This document shows, piece by piece, positions 1 to 10,024 of a DNA stretch of 64,000 nucleotides. The stretch is from Alphaproteobacteria bacterium (GTDB lineage: Bacteria > Pseudomonadota > Alphaproteobacteria > Caulobacterales > Hyphomonadaceae): assembly GCA_018827375.1 (NCBI GenBank), contig JAHJYW010000014.1:62001-126000 (forward strand), written 5' to 3'. Below the pieces are notes generated by a model, which was not told the DNA's origin, searched no databases, and was given only the letters and a program-made list of their open reading frames with translations. The translations under genes and the position numbers were made by a program. How positions within the stretch are numbered: position 1 is the stretch's first letter; every line of letters starts with the position of its first letter.

Positions 1-2
1 AC

Positions 3-113
3 ATCGCGAACTGGGTTGTCTTTGTCATCGGCAAGATGGTGGGCGCCGTGGCGGTGTCGATGATCATGCGGCGGCGGGAAGACCTCGGCCTGACGGATCC
101 GGCCGAGGCCTGA
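3..113 (+). CDS. C-terminal fragment of a membrane protein (truncated by window start)
   Basis: Open frame ...IANWVVFVIGKMVGAVAVSMIMRRREDLGLTDPAEA ending at TGA 111-113; hydrophobic C-terminus. Confidence 0.45.
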   Translation: MANWVVFVIGKMVGAVAVSMIMRRREDLGLTDPAEA

Positions 114-117
114 AGCG

Positions 118-804
118 TCAGGACGGATCTTTTTCGAGAAGCCCGAAACGTGCCTTCATGCCGGCAAGTCCAGCGCCGACCAGCGGCGCGAGCAGGAAGA
201 GCCAGAGCTGGGACATTGCCGGTCCGCCCGCGAACAGGGCCGGGCCAAAGCTGCGCGCAGGGTTTACCGACACGCCTGTGACCTGGATGCCGACAATGTG
301 GATGGCTGTCAGCGTCAGGCCGATGGACAGGCCTGCCATTGGAGTCGGCGCGGCGAGGTTTGTCGAACCAAGGATGACGACCAGGAACAGGAAGGTGGCG
401 ACCACCTCAAAGATGATGGCGGCTATCAATCCATATTCACCCAGATAGCCGGGTCCCCAACCGTTCTGGCCGAGCCCGTTGACGGCGACATCATAGCCCG
501 TCTTGCCGCTCGCGATGAGTAAGAGGATGCCGGCACCGATCGTGGCGCCAATGAACTGCGCGAGCCAGTAGGTGAGCATGGTCTTGCCGTCCATGCGCCC
601 CGCGACGAAGGCGCCGAAGCTGACTGCCGGGTTCACGTGGCAGCCGGAGATGTGGCCGATGCCATAGGCCATGGCCACAATGGCAAGGCCGAAGGCGAAG
701 GCGATGCCGAGTTGTCCGACTTGGTCACCGGCCAGAACGGCCGAACCGCAACCAAAAAGAACAAGAGTCAGGGTGCCGATCAGCTCGGCTGCAAAGACTT
801 TCAT
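118..804 (-). CDS. aqpZ: Aquaporin Z / MIP family channel
   Basis: MKVFAAELIGTLTLVLFGCGSAVLAG; two NPA motifs (HVNPAVSFG, VNPARSFGPALF); GGGAGG Shine-Dalgarno just upstream of ATG at 804. Confidence 0.93.
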   Translation of the reverse strand: MKVFAAELIGTLTLVLFGCGSAVLAGDQVGQLGIAFAFGLAIVAMAYGIGHISGCHVNPAVSFGAFVAGRMDGKTMLTYWLAQFIGATIGAGILLLIASGKTGYDVAVNGLGQNGWGPGYLGEYGLIAAIIFEVVATFLFLVVILGSTNLAAPTPMAGLSIGLTLTAIHIVGIQVTGVSVNPARSFGPALFAGGPAMSQLWLFLLAPLVGAGLAGMKARFGLLEKDPS

Positions 805-912
805 GGTTTCCCTCCCAGGAATATGGCGGCCCCACGCCGCCAGTCTGGAAATTTGCTGCAGTTTCGGGATTTCGGCAATTGACATGTTGTGATGCACAGC
901 TAAAAAAGTGAA

Positions 913-929
913 ACGTTATTCTATTACAT
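913..929. promoter_or_regulatory. Imperfect AT-rich dyad ACGTTAT-TCT-ATTACAT, possible Zur-type operator
   Basis: 5 of 7 symmetric pairs match; 17 bp upstream of the ZnuD-like receptor start codon. Confidence 0.35.
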
Positions 930-946
930 AAAACAGGTTTCCTCCC

Positions 947-2941
947 ATGAAATACCTATTAGCTGCAGTGGCCACAGCGCCGCTTCTTGCCGGCATGGCG
1001 CATGCTCAAGCCGAAGATGAAGTCCGCATTGAACAACCCGTGATCGTAACATTGCCCGGGCCGCAGCGGACCGCCGGGGAATTGGTCAGCAATGTGGCTT
1101 CGCTCGACCGCAAGGCACTCGTCGAAGACTTGTCTTCGACACTGGGAGATACGCTGGACCGTCAGCCCGGCGTCGCATCAACGTCGTTCGGCCAAGGCGC
1201 AAGCCGACCTGTCCTGCGCGGCCTTGGCGCAGAGCGCGTGCAGGTGCTGACCAATGGTATCGGTGTGATCGATGTGTCTGCGGCGAGCCCGGACCACCAG
1301 GTGGCGGCTGACGGGATCGACGCCGTGAAGGTGGAGATCCTGCGTGGGCCGGCAGCGCTGGTCTATGGTGGCCAGGCGATTGGCGGCGTGGTCAATGTGA
1401 TCGACGGCCTGATCATGGAAGACCTGCCCAAGCGGCCGATCTCCGGCGAGGCCTATGCGGCCAGCAACAGTGTCAATGATGGCACGGAGGCCGGGGGCCG
1501 GGTGCAGGGCGTCATGGGATCGCTGGTTGGAACACTTTCTGCCTCGACACGCGATTTCGGCAATTATGACATTCCTTCCTCAGCCCAGTCTGATCGCCTG
1601 CGCGCTCAAAACGGTGAGCCGGCCGGACCTGATGGTGAGCTGCCGAACTCTTTCGTCCAGACCAATTCGCTTGCAGGCGGCCTGTCATGGGTCGGCGACA
1701 ATGCCTTCCTCGGCGGCGCCGTGCGGCAACAATCGTCGCAGTATGGTCTGCCGCTTGAAGAAGAAGCCTTCATCGACCTGACGCAGACGCGTTATGATGT
1801 GCGCGGCGGGCTCAATATCGACAATGGCTTCCTGACCAACATCAAGGCGGCTGCCTCTGTGGCCGATTATGAGCATACGGAGTTTGAGGGGCCGGGTGAA
1901 CCCGGCACTATCTTCAAGACGGAAGGTTTTGAAGGCCGCATCGAGGCTGGCCACGTGCTGGGCCCGCTGGAAGGGGAATTCGGTATCCAGTATGCGGACA
2001 GCTCCCTCGACGCCATAGGCGACGAAGCCTTCATCACGCCGACGGATACAACGAGCCTTGGCGTGTTCCTTTACGAAACGCGGGACTTTGACAGTGGCCT
2101 TGGTATTGAGGGCGGCCTGCGCGTGGAGCAGGTCGACCTGGACAATGAGAACGCCGGCAAGGTCAGCTTTGATCTCGTCAGTGGATCGGCTGGCGTTCAC
2201 AAGCATTGGGCCTCGGGTTGGTTCATCGGCGGTCAGGTCGCATGGGCCGAGCGTGCGCCGAACCAGAGTGAACTGTTCGCTGACGGTCCACACCTCGCGA
2301 CCGAGCAGTTTGAGGTTGGCGACGTGAACCTGAGCAAGGAACGCGGCCTGAACGTTGAAGGCACGGCGCGCTGGGAAAATGACACGATGAGCTTTGGTGT
2401 GAACCTGTTCCACACCGACTTTGCTGACTTCATCTCATTGGCGCCAACGGGCGCGATTGAGGATGACTTGCCGGTCTACATTTTTGTGCAGCAGGATGCC
2501 AAGTTCACGGGTGGTGAGGCTTTCGCCAACTATCAGCTCCTGGACGGACCGCTGAAAGCTGACTGGAAGTTTGATGCCGGGGTCGACTTTGTGAATGCCG
2601 AGTTCGATGACGGATCGGACGTGCCCTATGTGCCGCCGGTAACGCTGAATGCCGGCGCCGAAGCCGACTGGGGCGCGCTGGCGCTAGGCGCGAAGCTGAC
2701 CTGGGCGGGCGATCAGGATTCGCCGGGCGTCGGCCAGCTGGCGACCGACGGTTATGTGACGGCAGACCTGCATGCGGATCTCGACATTGCACGCTATGGC
2801 TTTGGCCGCGAGGGGACGAAGCTTTTCCTTGAAGCGCGCAATGTGAGCGACGAGGAAGTGCGCATGGCGACCAGCGTGCTGAAGGACAGCGTGCCGCTGC
2901 CGGGCCGGAACATAAGGGCGGGTATTCGCTACTTGTTCTAG
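947..2941 (+). CDS. TonB-dependent outer membrane receptor, ZnuD-like
   Basis: Signal peptide; plug motifs LGDTLDRQPGVASTSFGQGASRPVLRGLGAERVQVLTNGIGVIDVSAASPDHQVAADGIDAVKVEILRGPAALVYGGQAIGGVVNVID; C-terminal aromatic IRYLF. Confidence 0.88.
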   Translation: MKYLLAAVATAPLLAGMAHAQAEDEVRIEQPVIVTLPGPQRTAGELVSNVASLDRKALVEDLSSTLGDTLDRQPGVASTSFGQGASRPVLRGLGAERVQVLTNGIGVIDVSAASPDHQVAADGIDAVKVEILRGPAALVYGGQAIGGVVNVIDGLIMEDLPKRPISGEAYAASNSVNDGTEAGGRVQGVMGSLVGTLSASTRDFGNYDIPSSAQSDRLRAQNGEPAGPDGELPNSFVQTNSLAGGLSWVGDNAFLGGAVRQQSSQYGLPLEEEAFIDLTQTRYDVRGGLNIDNGFLTNIKAAASVADYEHTEFEGPGEPGTIFKTEGFEGRIEAGHVLGPLEGEFGIQYADSSLDAIGDEAFITPTDTTSLGVFLYETRDFDSGLGIEGGLRVEQVDLDNENAGKVSFDLVSGSAGVHKHWASGWFIGGQVAWAERAPNQSELFADGPHLATEQFEVGDVNLSKERGLNVEGTARWENDTMSFGVNLFHTDFADFISLAPTGAIEDDLPVYIFVQQDAKFTGGEAFANYQLLDGPLKADWKFDAGVDFVNAEFDDGSDVPYVPPVTLNAGAEADWGALALGAKLTWAGDQDSPGVGQLATDGYVTADLHADLDIARYGFGREGTKLFLEARNVSDEEVRMATSVLKDSVPLPGRNIRAGIRYLF

Positions 2942-3054
2942 GAACGCCTCAGGGGATGACCGGGCCGGGCGAGTGCCCGGTATCCGGTCATTCCCGTATT
3001 CTCTTCATGCCTGAGTGGTCCAATGTTGGGGTGGATTTTCAAGGAGGAGAGAGC

Positions 3055-3411
3055 ATGGCAACGGGCGCCAAGGACTACGCCGCCATTACGGACGGTATCA
3101 ATCATGGCATTTCGGGCCTTCGTCAGTCGGGTGCGCTCGACACGATCTCGGCTTTTGGCGCAATGTCGAAGGCCGCCATGGCTGATGGCGCGCTCGACAA
3201 GAAGACAAAGGAATTGATCGCCCTGGCAATTGGTGCGGCGAAGCAGTGCGACGGCTGTATCGGCTTTCACACCAAGGCCCTCAAGCGCCTCGGCGCGACC
3301 GATCAGGAAGTGGCAGAAACTCTGGGTGTTGCCGTATACATGTCGGGCGGGCCCGGCCTTATGTATGCGGGCGACGCGTGGCTGGCCTGGCAGGCACTCG
3401 AAGACCGCTGA
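3055..3411 (+). CDS. Carboxymuconolactone decarboxylase / AhpD-like family protein
   Basis: KELIALAIGAAKQCDGCIGFHTKALKRLGATDQEVAETLGVAVYMSGGPG; AGGAGG RBS upstream. Confidence 0.88.
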   Translation: MATGAKDYAAITDGINHGISGLRQSGALDTISAFGAMSKAAMADGALDKKTKELIALAIGAAKQCDGCIGFHTKALKRLGATDQEVAETLGVAVYMSGGPGLMYAGDAWLAWQALEDR

Positions 3412-3420
3412 ACGACCTGA

Positions 3421-4215
3421 TCAGACCGCAACGGGCGCCTTGATATGGGCGTGGGGCGTGTAGTTTTCGACCTTGAAGTCCGCGTATTCCCAGCCGAAGA
3501 GATCAGTCTTGTCAGGATTGAGCGTGATCGAGGGCAGGGCGCGTGGTTCACGCGTAAGCTGCAGCTGTGCCTGCTCGATATGGTTCAGGTAGAGGTGGGC
3601 ATCACCGAACGTATGAACGAACTCGCCGGGTTTTAGCCCCGTTGCCCGGGCCATCATCAGGGTTAACAGCGCATAGGATGCGATGTTGAATGGAACACCG
3701 AGGAAAATGTCGGCCGAACGCTGGTAAAGCTGGCAGTTCAACTTGCCGTCCATGACATTGAACTGGAACAGGCAATGGCAGGGCGGCAGGGCCATTTCAT
3801 TTACATCGGCCGGATTCCACGCCGACACGATCAGGCGTCGCGAATTCGGATTCGTGCGGATTTCGTCAAGCACCCACTGGATCTGGTCAATCACGCGGCC
3901 GTCCGGTGCGGCCCAGCTGCGCCATTGTTTTCCGTAGACGGGACCAAGGTCGCCATTGGCGTCTGCCCAGTCGTCCCAGATGGAAACGCCGTTATCTTTC
4001 AAAAACTTGATGTTTGTGTCGCCCTGTAGAAACCACAGCAGTTCCACAATGATCGAGCGCAGGTGCAGCTTCTTGGTTGTGACCATCGGGAAGCCGTCTG
4101 AAAGGTCGAAACGCATCTGGCGACCGAACACGGCGCGCGTGCCTGTGCCTGTCCGGTCTGCCCGCTCAAAGCCGTTTTCCAGGATGTCTGACAAGAGGTC
4201 GAGATACTGTTTCAT
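3421..4215 (-). CDS. thyA: Thymidylate synthase
   Basis: [15 protein letters not shown]...[11 protein letters not shown]...[12 protein letters not shown]...[20 protein letters not shown]; 264 aa. The longer ORF to 5061 is an artefact. Confidence 0.97.
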   Translation of the reverse strand: MKQYLDLLSDILENGFERADRTGTGTRAVFGRQMRFDLSDGFPMVTTKKLHLRSIIVELLWFLQGDTNIKFLKDNGVSIWDDWADANGDLGPVYGKQWRSWAAPDGRVIDQIQWVLDEIRTNPNSRRLIVSAWNPADVNEMALPPCHCLFQFNVMDGKLNCQLYQRSADIFLGVPFNIASYALLTLMMARATGLKPGEFVHTFGDAHLYLNHIEQAQLQLTREPRALPSITLNPDKTDLFGWEYADFKVENYTPHAHIKAPVAV

Positions 4216-4323
4216 GCGGGCCTCGCGTGCGATTCGTTGGTTAAAGATATTAACACAAACTTGCTTCCAATGACCAACATTCAGGCATGCGACGAACCAA
4301 ATTGAATGAATATTATGAAATAG

Positions 4324-5724
4324 ATGCTTTCGTATCCAAGAGATAATCACGCTGGGGCAGGTACGACAGTGAAATCGACAAAGTTGAATAGTCTGATGAA
4401 CCGTTGGCGCGCTGAGACACGCGGCAATATCGCCATTATTTTCGCGCTGTCTATCATCCCGATTCTCTCCATCGTCGGCGTCGCAATCGATACGCAGATG
4501 ACGATGACCCAGAAGAACAAGGTGCAGTCTGTCATCGACAATGCCGTCATCTACGGCTCGCGGTCGATGCAGGCAGGAAAATCCCGCGCCGATGTGACCA
4601 AGGAAGTGAATACTTACGTTGCTGCACTGCTGAAACAGCAGAGCAGCACACTGACCTGCACAGGCGTTGCGCTTCAGTATGTTGATGGCAAGCAGGACCT
4701 CAACGCCACCATCCTTTGCGCCCAGCCGACGACACTGTCGAACCTGTTTGGCCAGACCAAGATGGAGTTTCGCGTCCAGTCGGGGTCGACCTATGGTATC
4801 GGCAAGCTGGAGGTCGCCTTCGTGTTCGACGTCTCCGGCTCGATGCGCAGCAATGGCAAGATGGGTGACCTGAAGGTTGCGGCGCGCAATGCTGTCGATA
4901 CGTTGATGCCGCCTGACGTCGAACTTACCAATCCTGATGATGTGCGCGTTGCGATGGTGACTTATGACACCAAGGTAAATGCTGGCGCCTATTTCGAGGA
5001 CGTGACGAACAAGAAGGCAAAACGCACAATCTACCACACCTATCGTCAATGCCGGTATCAATGGGGTAGCTATTGCTACGGTGGTTATACCAACGTGACG
5101 GTGTCAACGCAGGTCAACAACTCATGCGTACAGGAACGGCTGGGCTCGCAGGCATTTACCGATGACGATCCGGGCCCAAGTGCCTGGCTGGAAGCCGCGG
5201 ACCCTGTGTTCGATGAATACTACGGGAGATGGTCGAGCATCCCTTCGTGCAATGACATTGGCCCTCAGCCTCTGACGAGCAAACGCAGTGATCTCTACGC
5301 CTATATCAATGATCTCGACGATTATGGAAGTACGGCCGGACATATGGGCGTGGCCTGGGGCTGGTACCTCCTGGCGCCGAAATGGAGTTCGGTGTGGCCT
5401 TCTGCGTCCAAGCCGCTGCCCTATGACGAGCCGGATGCGACCAAGGCCATGATCATGATGACCGATGGCGAATTCAACGCCTACTATAGTGGCAATACGC
5501 AGGGTAATTCCTTCCAGCAAGCCCAGAAAATGTGTGATGCTGCCAAGGCGGAAGGGGTCGTCATTTACACAGTCGCCTTCCAGGCGCCGAAGCAGGGCAA
5601 GGATATTCTGAACTATTGTGCGAGTTCGTCGGACTTTGCGTTCACGCCTGACAATGGCCAGGAGCTGGAAGATGCCTACAACATGATCGCTCAGTCCATC
5701 TCAGACCTTCGCATCACATACTAG
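4324..5724 (+). CDS. TadE/TadG-like pilus assembly protein with vWA domain (paralogue 1)
   Basis: [25 protein letters not shown]-terminal TM; v[18 protein letters not shown] and MMTDGEFN; start could also be GTG 4369. Confidence 0.85.
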   Translation: MLSYPRDNHAGAGTTVKSTKLNSLMNRWRAETRGNIAIIFALSIIPILSIVGVAIDTQMTMTQKNKVQSVIDNAVIYGSRSMQAGKSRADVTKEVNTYVAALLKQQSSTLTCTGVALQYVDGKQDLNATILCAQPTTLSNLFGQTKMEFRVQSGSTYGIGKLEVAFVFDVSGSMRSNGKMGDLKVAARNAVDTLMPPDVELTNPDDVRVAMVTYDTKVNAGAYFEDVTNKKAKRTIYHTYRQCRYQWGSYCYGGYTNVTVSTQVNNSCVQERLGSQAFTDDDPGPSAWLEAADPVFDEYYGRWSSIPSCNDIGPQPLTSKRSDLYAYINDLDDYGSTAGHMGVAWGWYLLAPKWSSVWPSASKPLPYDEPDATKAMIMMTDGEFNAYYSGNTQGNSFQQAQKMCDAAKAEGVVIYTVAFQAPKQGKDILNYCASSSDFAFTPDNGQELEDAYNMIAQSISDLRITY

Positions 5725-5880
5725 ATGTGAGGAGGGCGTCCCGCGGTCTCGAGCGAGTTTGGTAAACGACCTCTTGCGCAGACCTTCGGAAAACGTCTGC
5801 TCTGCCTAACGCGCCGAAAATCTCTATGGGCGATACTGGCAGATGGGAGCGGCCAGAATGGCTGGGTAAGAGGCGCTATC

Positions 5881-7422
5881 ATGTTGGATATTTCGAAACA
5901 TCGGCCTCAGCGCTGTTTCGTGCGAGATGTGCGCGGCAATGTGGCAGCGATTGCAGCCCTTACAATCATTCCTATTCTTTGTATCGTCGGTATCGCCATC
6001 GATTTCCAGATGGCTGTCACCCAGAAGAACAAGGTTCAGTCCGTTATCGACAGCGCCGTGATTGCAGGATCGAAGGCCATGCAGGCCGGCGAAACGCAGG
6101 ACGAGATTCGCCTGATGGTGAAGAACTACGTGAATGCGTTGATCCAGGTTCAGGGCAGTGGCCTGACATGTGAATCGCCAAAGATGACCTTCACGGATGG
6201 CACCCAGGATATTGATGCCAGTATCAGCTGCTCGCAAAAGACCACGCTGTCACAACTGCTCCACCGTGAGACGCTGGATTTCCAGGTCTCTTCCGGCACG
6301 ACCTATGGCGTCGGAAACGTCGATGTCGCCTTTATTTTCGATGTCTCCGGTTCGATGAACTCGAATAACCGGCTTGAAAATCTCAAGACGTCCGCCAAGA
6401 CAGCCTTCGACGAACTCCTGCCCGATGACCGGGAGCTTGATGGCACCGTCCGGATTGCGTTGACCACATATAATGCGAACGTGAATGCCGGCGCTTACTT
6501 TGATAAAGTGACACGCAAGATCACTTTGGGAACGGATTCATCGACTGGCTCCAACTCGGCGAAGTCACGGTATGACGCCTACAACAACCGTGTGCTGATT
6601 GATCAGTCGACAGGAAAGCGCTTCTTCTACTACGAGCGCACGACCTGCAGCTACAACTGCAGCTATAGCAGCAGCTGGACCATAACGCCCAAGCGCCGCT
6701 GGTTCGAGACGGACATTGGCGACAATACATGCGTCTCGGAACGGGTGGGTGTGAATGCCTTCACCGATGCGGCTGGCGGCACGGGCGCTGATGATTCCAT
6801 GATCGTGGGGAACCCGCTCTGGAACTGGAATACCTATATCAGCTACAAGAATAGCGGCTCCAATGAGGTGGAGTATGGCGGCGCCAACTCGTCCAGCGGT
6901 GCGTTCAACCCGACGCCCGCTCAGTGCGAGAACTCGTCGCCCATGCCGCTCACAGAAAATAAGACGCAACTCAAAGCCTATGTCGATGCGCTGCACGCAG
7001 GCGGCGGCACGGCCGGTCATCTTGGCATTGCCTGGGGTTGGTACCTGATTTCGCCAAGCTGGAATTCCATCTGGCCTACGGCCTCCCACCCCTGGCCATG
7101 GGAAGAGCCGGACACCGCAAAGGCCATCATCCTGATGACCGATGGCGAGTTTAACCAGACACACCCATCCGTCAGCAAAAGCTCGATCCAGCTGGCCATG
7201 GAATTCTGTGATGCCATGAAGGAAGAGCCCTACAATGTGCAGATCTACACAGTCGGGTTTCAAGTGCCAAACAGTGCAGCCAAGACACCCAGCGGCGCCA
7301 CCATTCTTGATTATTGCGCAACGGATGCGGGTCACTCATTCACACCAAACAATGGTGAAGAACTGACCGATGCATACCGGGCGATTGCACAGTCCATTTC
7401 GGATTTGCGCATCACACGCTAG
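5881..7422 (+). CDS. TadE/TadG-like pilus assembly protein with vWA domain (paralogue 2)
   Basis: [62 protein letters not shown]-term [16 protein letters not shown]. Confidence 0.87.
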   Translation: MLDISKHRPQRCFVRDVRGNVAAIAALTIIPILCIVGIAIDFQMAVTQKNKVQSVIDSAVIAGSKAMQAGETQDEIRLMVKNYVNALIQVQGSGLTCESPKMTFTDGTQDIDASISCSQKTTLSQLLHRETLDFQVSSGTTYGVGNVDVAFIFDVSGSMNSNNRLENLKTSAKTAFDELLPDDRELDGTVRIALTTYNANVNAGAYFDKVTRKITLGTDSSTGSNSAKSRYDAYNNRVLIDQSTGKRFFYYERTTCSYNCSYSSSWTITPKRRWFETDIGDNTCVSERVGVNAFTDAAGGTGADDSMIVGNPLWNWNTYISYKNSGSNEVEYGGANSSSGAFNPTPAQCENSSPMPLTENKTQLKAYVDALHAGGGTAGHLGIAWGWYLISPSWNSIWPTASHPWPWEEPDTAKAIILMTDGEFNQTHPSVSKSSIQLAMEFCDAMKEEPYNVQIYTVGFQVPNSAAKTPSGATILDYCATDAGHSFTPNNGEELTDAYRAIAQSISDLRITR

Positions 7423-7451
7423 CGCGGTGAACACAGGAAGTCGGGGGACCT

Positions 7452-8960
7452 ATGGCAGGCAAGTTAATCAGGCGATGGAGCGTGTCCAATGGGGCCAATG
7501 TCGCTATCATGGCCGCATTGTTCATTCCTGCTATATTGGCACTTGGCGGTGTGGCGATAGACTTTCAGTATACGGTTCGTCAAAAGAACAAGGTACAGTA
7601 TGCGCTGGACTCGGCTGTTCTCGCAGGCGCCCTGTCGCGTCAGGCCGGAGCCAGCGAAGACGTCGTCGAGGCATACATACGCGCCTATACCGAGGCGCTG
7701 ATCGGGCGTCAGGGCGGCGGCATCTCGTGCACGTCGGTGGCGGTGACTTTCAATCCTGACAACAAGGATATCCGTGGCACCCTCCGATGTGACCAGCCGA
7801 CCTTCATGTCCGATCTCATCGGTTTCGAAAAGCTGAGCTTTCCCGCCTCATCGACATCAACTTATGCGGTCGGCAAGGCGGATGTCGCTTTCGTGTTCGA
7901 CGTGTCGGGATCAATGAACAGTTATAATCGCCTCAGCCTGCTCAAATCGGCCGCTGAAGTCGCGTTTGATGAATTGCTGCCCGACGACCAGCCACGCAGT
8001 GGCGAAGTGAGGCTGGCAATTGCCACCTATAACAATGCGGTCAACGCGGGCGACTATTTCAACGCCGTGACGCGCAGCCAAACACTCACAGCCGATGCCA
8101 GCAATTCTGCCGCACGCAGCACCTATGATACGTACAATGGTGCGCGGATGATCGATGCTTCATCCGGCAAACGGTTCTTCTATTACGAACGCGAGCGCTG
8201 CCCTGGCGGATCTTGCACTGGCGAGTGGGATGCCGCGCGCCAGCCATTTGAGAATGCGAGTATTCGGGACACCTGCGTCTACGAGCGCACGGGAAACGAC
8301 GCCGCAACGGATGACGCACCAGGTTCGTCTAAATGGATCGGCGCAGGCAACCCACGCTGGAACTGGTGGACCGGCAATTCCAACAAGCGCAACGGCCAGT
8401 GGGAAATCGAATCCAGCAATGGCGACAGTTCGCGCGGCGCCTATGACATGAGCTTTGCCGATTGTCGGGCGTCAGGCCCGGTGCCGCTGACAGAGGACAA
8501 GGCGGCCCTCAAAGCGCATGTGCAGTCACTTAGTGCGAATGGCGGTACGGCAGGCCATATCGGTCTTGCCTGGGGCTGGTATCTGGTCTCGCCGAACTGG
8601 GCCGATATCTGGCCGGAGCCGTCTACGCCGCTTGAGTACAATACCAAGCAGAACGTCAAGGCTGTCATCCTGATGACGGATGGTGATTTCAATTCCTATC
8701 ATCCAACGGCCAGTAAAAGTTCGTTCCGGCAGGCGCAGGACCTCTGCGACACAATGAAGGCGGCGCCATCAAAGATTGAGGTCTATACGGTCGGCTTCCA
8801 GGTGCCGAGCAATGTGCAGAAGACCGGGGATGGGCGGACAATTCTCGAATATTGCGCCACCACGCCAGCCTATGCCTTCAACGCCACGAATGGCGAGGAA
8901 CTGGCCGCCGCGTATCGCTCAATCGCGCAGTCGATTTCGGAACTCCGTATCAAGCAGTAA
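7452..8960 (+). CDS. TadE/TadG-like pilus assembly protein with vWA domain (paralogue 3)
   Basis: [62 protein letters not shown]-term AYRSIAQSISELRIKQ. Confidence 0.87.
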   Translation: MAGKLIRRWSVSNGANVAIMAALFIPAILALGGVAIDFQYTVRQKNKVQYALDSAVLAGALSRQAGASEDVVEAYIRAYTEALIGRQGGGISCTSVAVTFNPDNKDIRGTLRCDQPTFMSDLIGFEKLSFPASSTSTYAVGKADVAFVFDVSGSMNSYNRLSLLKSAAEVAFDELLPDDQPRSGEVRLAIATYNNAVNAGDYFNAVTRSQTLTADASNSAARSTYDTYNGARMIDASSGKRFFYYERERCPGGSCTGEWDAARQPFENASIRDTCVYERTGNDAATDDAPGSSKWIGAGNPRWNWWTGNSNKRNGQWEIESSNGDSSRGAYDMSFADCRASGPVPLTEDKAALKAHVQSLSANGGTAGHIGLAWGWYLVSPNWADIWPEPSTPLEYNTKQNVKAVILMTDGDFNSYHPTASKSSFRQAQDLCDTMKAAPSKIEVYTVGFQVPSNVQKTGDGRTILEYCATTPAYAFNATNGEELAAAYRSIAQSISELRIKQ

Positions 8961-9909
8961 GCGCGTCGAGCGGATAGGACATGGCGACATCACACCGGTC
9001 ATAGCGCTGGCCATACGTGGCGAGCATACCGGCGTCATGTTCGAAGCCGAGCTTTTCGTAGAGGTGGATGGCAACCGCGCATTTGCGATTCGTAAGCAAA
9101 TAGAGGCTGTTCATCTCCATGGTGCGCGCCCGTTCCAGGGCCTTCGCAAGCAGGAACTCGCCTGACTTGCGGCCCCGCGCCGATTTCAGGACGCCCATTT
9201 TCGTCAGCTCGAAATGACCGTCCTTGACCGGCATCAGTGCGCACGTACCGACAATGCCCAAGCCGCCGGTGGACACGAAAAGGATCATGCCGCCCTTGTC
9301 GATGATCAGTTCGCGCGGGTTGGAAAGGATCGCAATGTCATTGGGTTCCAGCGTGAACATCTCGGAAATCCACTCGGCATTGATGTCGTGGAAAGCACCG
9401 GCGAGATCATCTGAGAATTCAATAAGGGCATGCCCGTTCATCGCGCGGGCAACGAGTGATCTTTCATCGAGCGCGGCTTCGATCCGGGTGATCTGGTCAA
9501 GCAGGCTTGCATCAGGCCCGGCCGCCATTTCCGCGGCGGCCCGGGCGACGTGTGGCCAGACATCGCGCTTCATCCGGGCGACGGCAGCGGTACCCGTTTC
9601 GGTAAGGGAGATCGTTTTCTGGCGGCGGTCCGCGTCGGATACCGTGGTGTCGACAAGGCCCATGTCGATGAGGCCAACAAGGCTTCGGGTCACAGCCGGC
9701 TGGCTCACGCCCAGCGCATCGACGGCCTCACTCACGGTTAACGGGCCATAGCGGTCGAGCGCGGCGAGCAGGGGAAAATGGCTTGGCTGCGTAAGGAAAC
9801 TGTTCTGCTCGAAAATCTGGGTTGCCTCGGCCTGCATGCGTTCGGCGAGGCGCTTCAATCGGCTTCCCAGCGCAAGATAGCCAAGGTCCTGCAATATATC
9901 TGGCATCAT
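8950..9909 (-). CDS. Bifunctional MarR-family HTH regulator / GNAT N-acetyltransferase
   Basis: N-terminal MarR wHTH (GPLTVSEAVDALGVSQPAVTRSLVGLIDMGLVDTTVSDADRRQKTISLTETG), C-terminal GNAT (RGRKSGEFLLAKALERARTMEMNSLYLLTNRKCAVAIHLYEKLGF). Confidence 0.85.
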   Translation of the reverse strand: MMPDILQDLGYLALGSRLKRLAERMQAEATQIFEQNSFLTQPSHFPLLAALDRYGPLTVSEAVDALGVSQPAVTRSLVGLIDMGLVDTTVSDADRRQKTISLTETGTAAVARMKRDVWPHVARAAAEMAAGPDASLLDQITRIEAALDERSLVARAMNGHALIEFSDDLAGAFHDINAEWISEMFTLEPNDIAILSNPRELIIDKGGMILFVSTGGLGIVGTCALMPVKDGHFELTKMGVLKSARGRKSGEFLLAKALERARTMEMNSLYLLTNRKCAVAIHLYEKLGFEHDAGMLATYGQRYDRCDVAMSYPLDALTA

Positions 9910-9920
9910 GCCCTCCGCTA

Positions 9921-9942
9921 TATACATAACACGTTATGTATA
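9921..9942. promoter_or_regulatory. Perfect inverted repeat TATACATAAC-AC-GTTATGTATA, probable MarR operator
   Basis: 10-bp arms, 2-bp spacer, immediately upstream of the MarR-GNAT gene. Confidence 0.75.
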
Positions 9943-10024
9943 AGCCCGTTGCTGTCAATATGGCTTGGGGCAATATCAGGCGCGTGACGCTAAGGCCTTT
10001 CATCTGGCGCCATTGTCCCCTATA

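Noticed and set aside
4216-5061. Upstream extension of the thyA ORF (546 aa version)
   Set aside because: Antisense to the first TadG/vWA gene; thyA starts cleanly at [10 protein letters not shown] (4215), giving the expected 264 aa.
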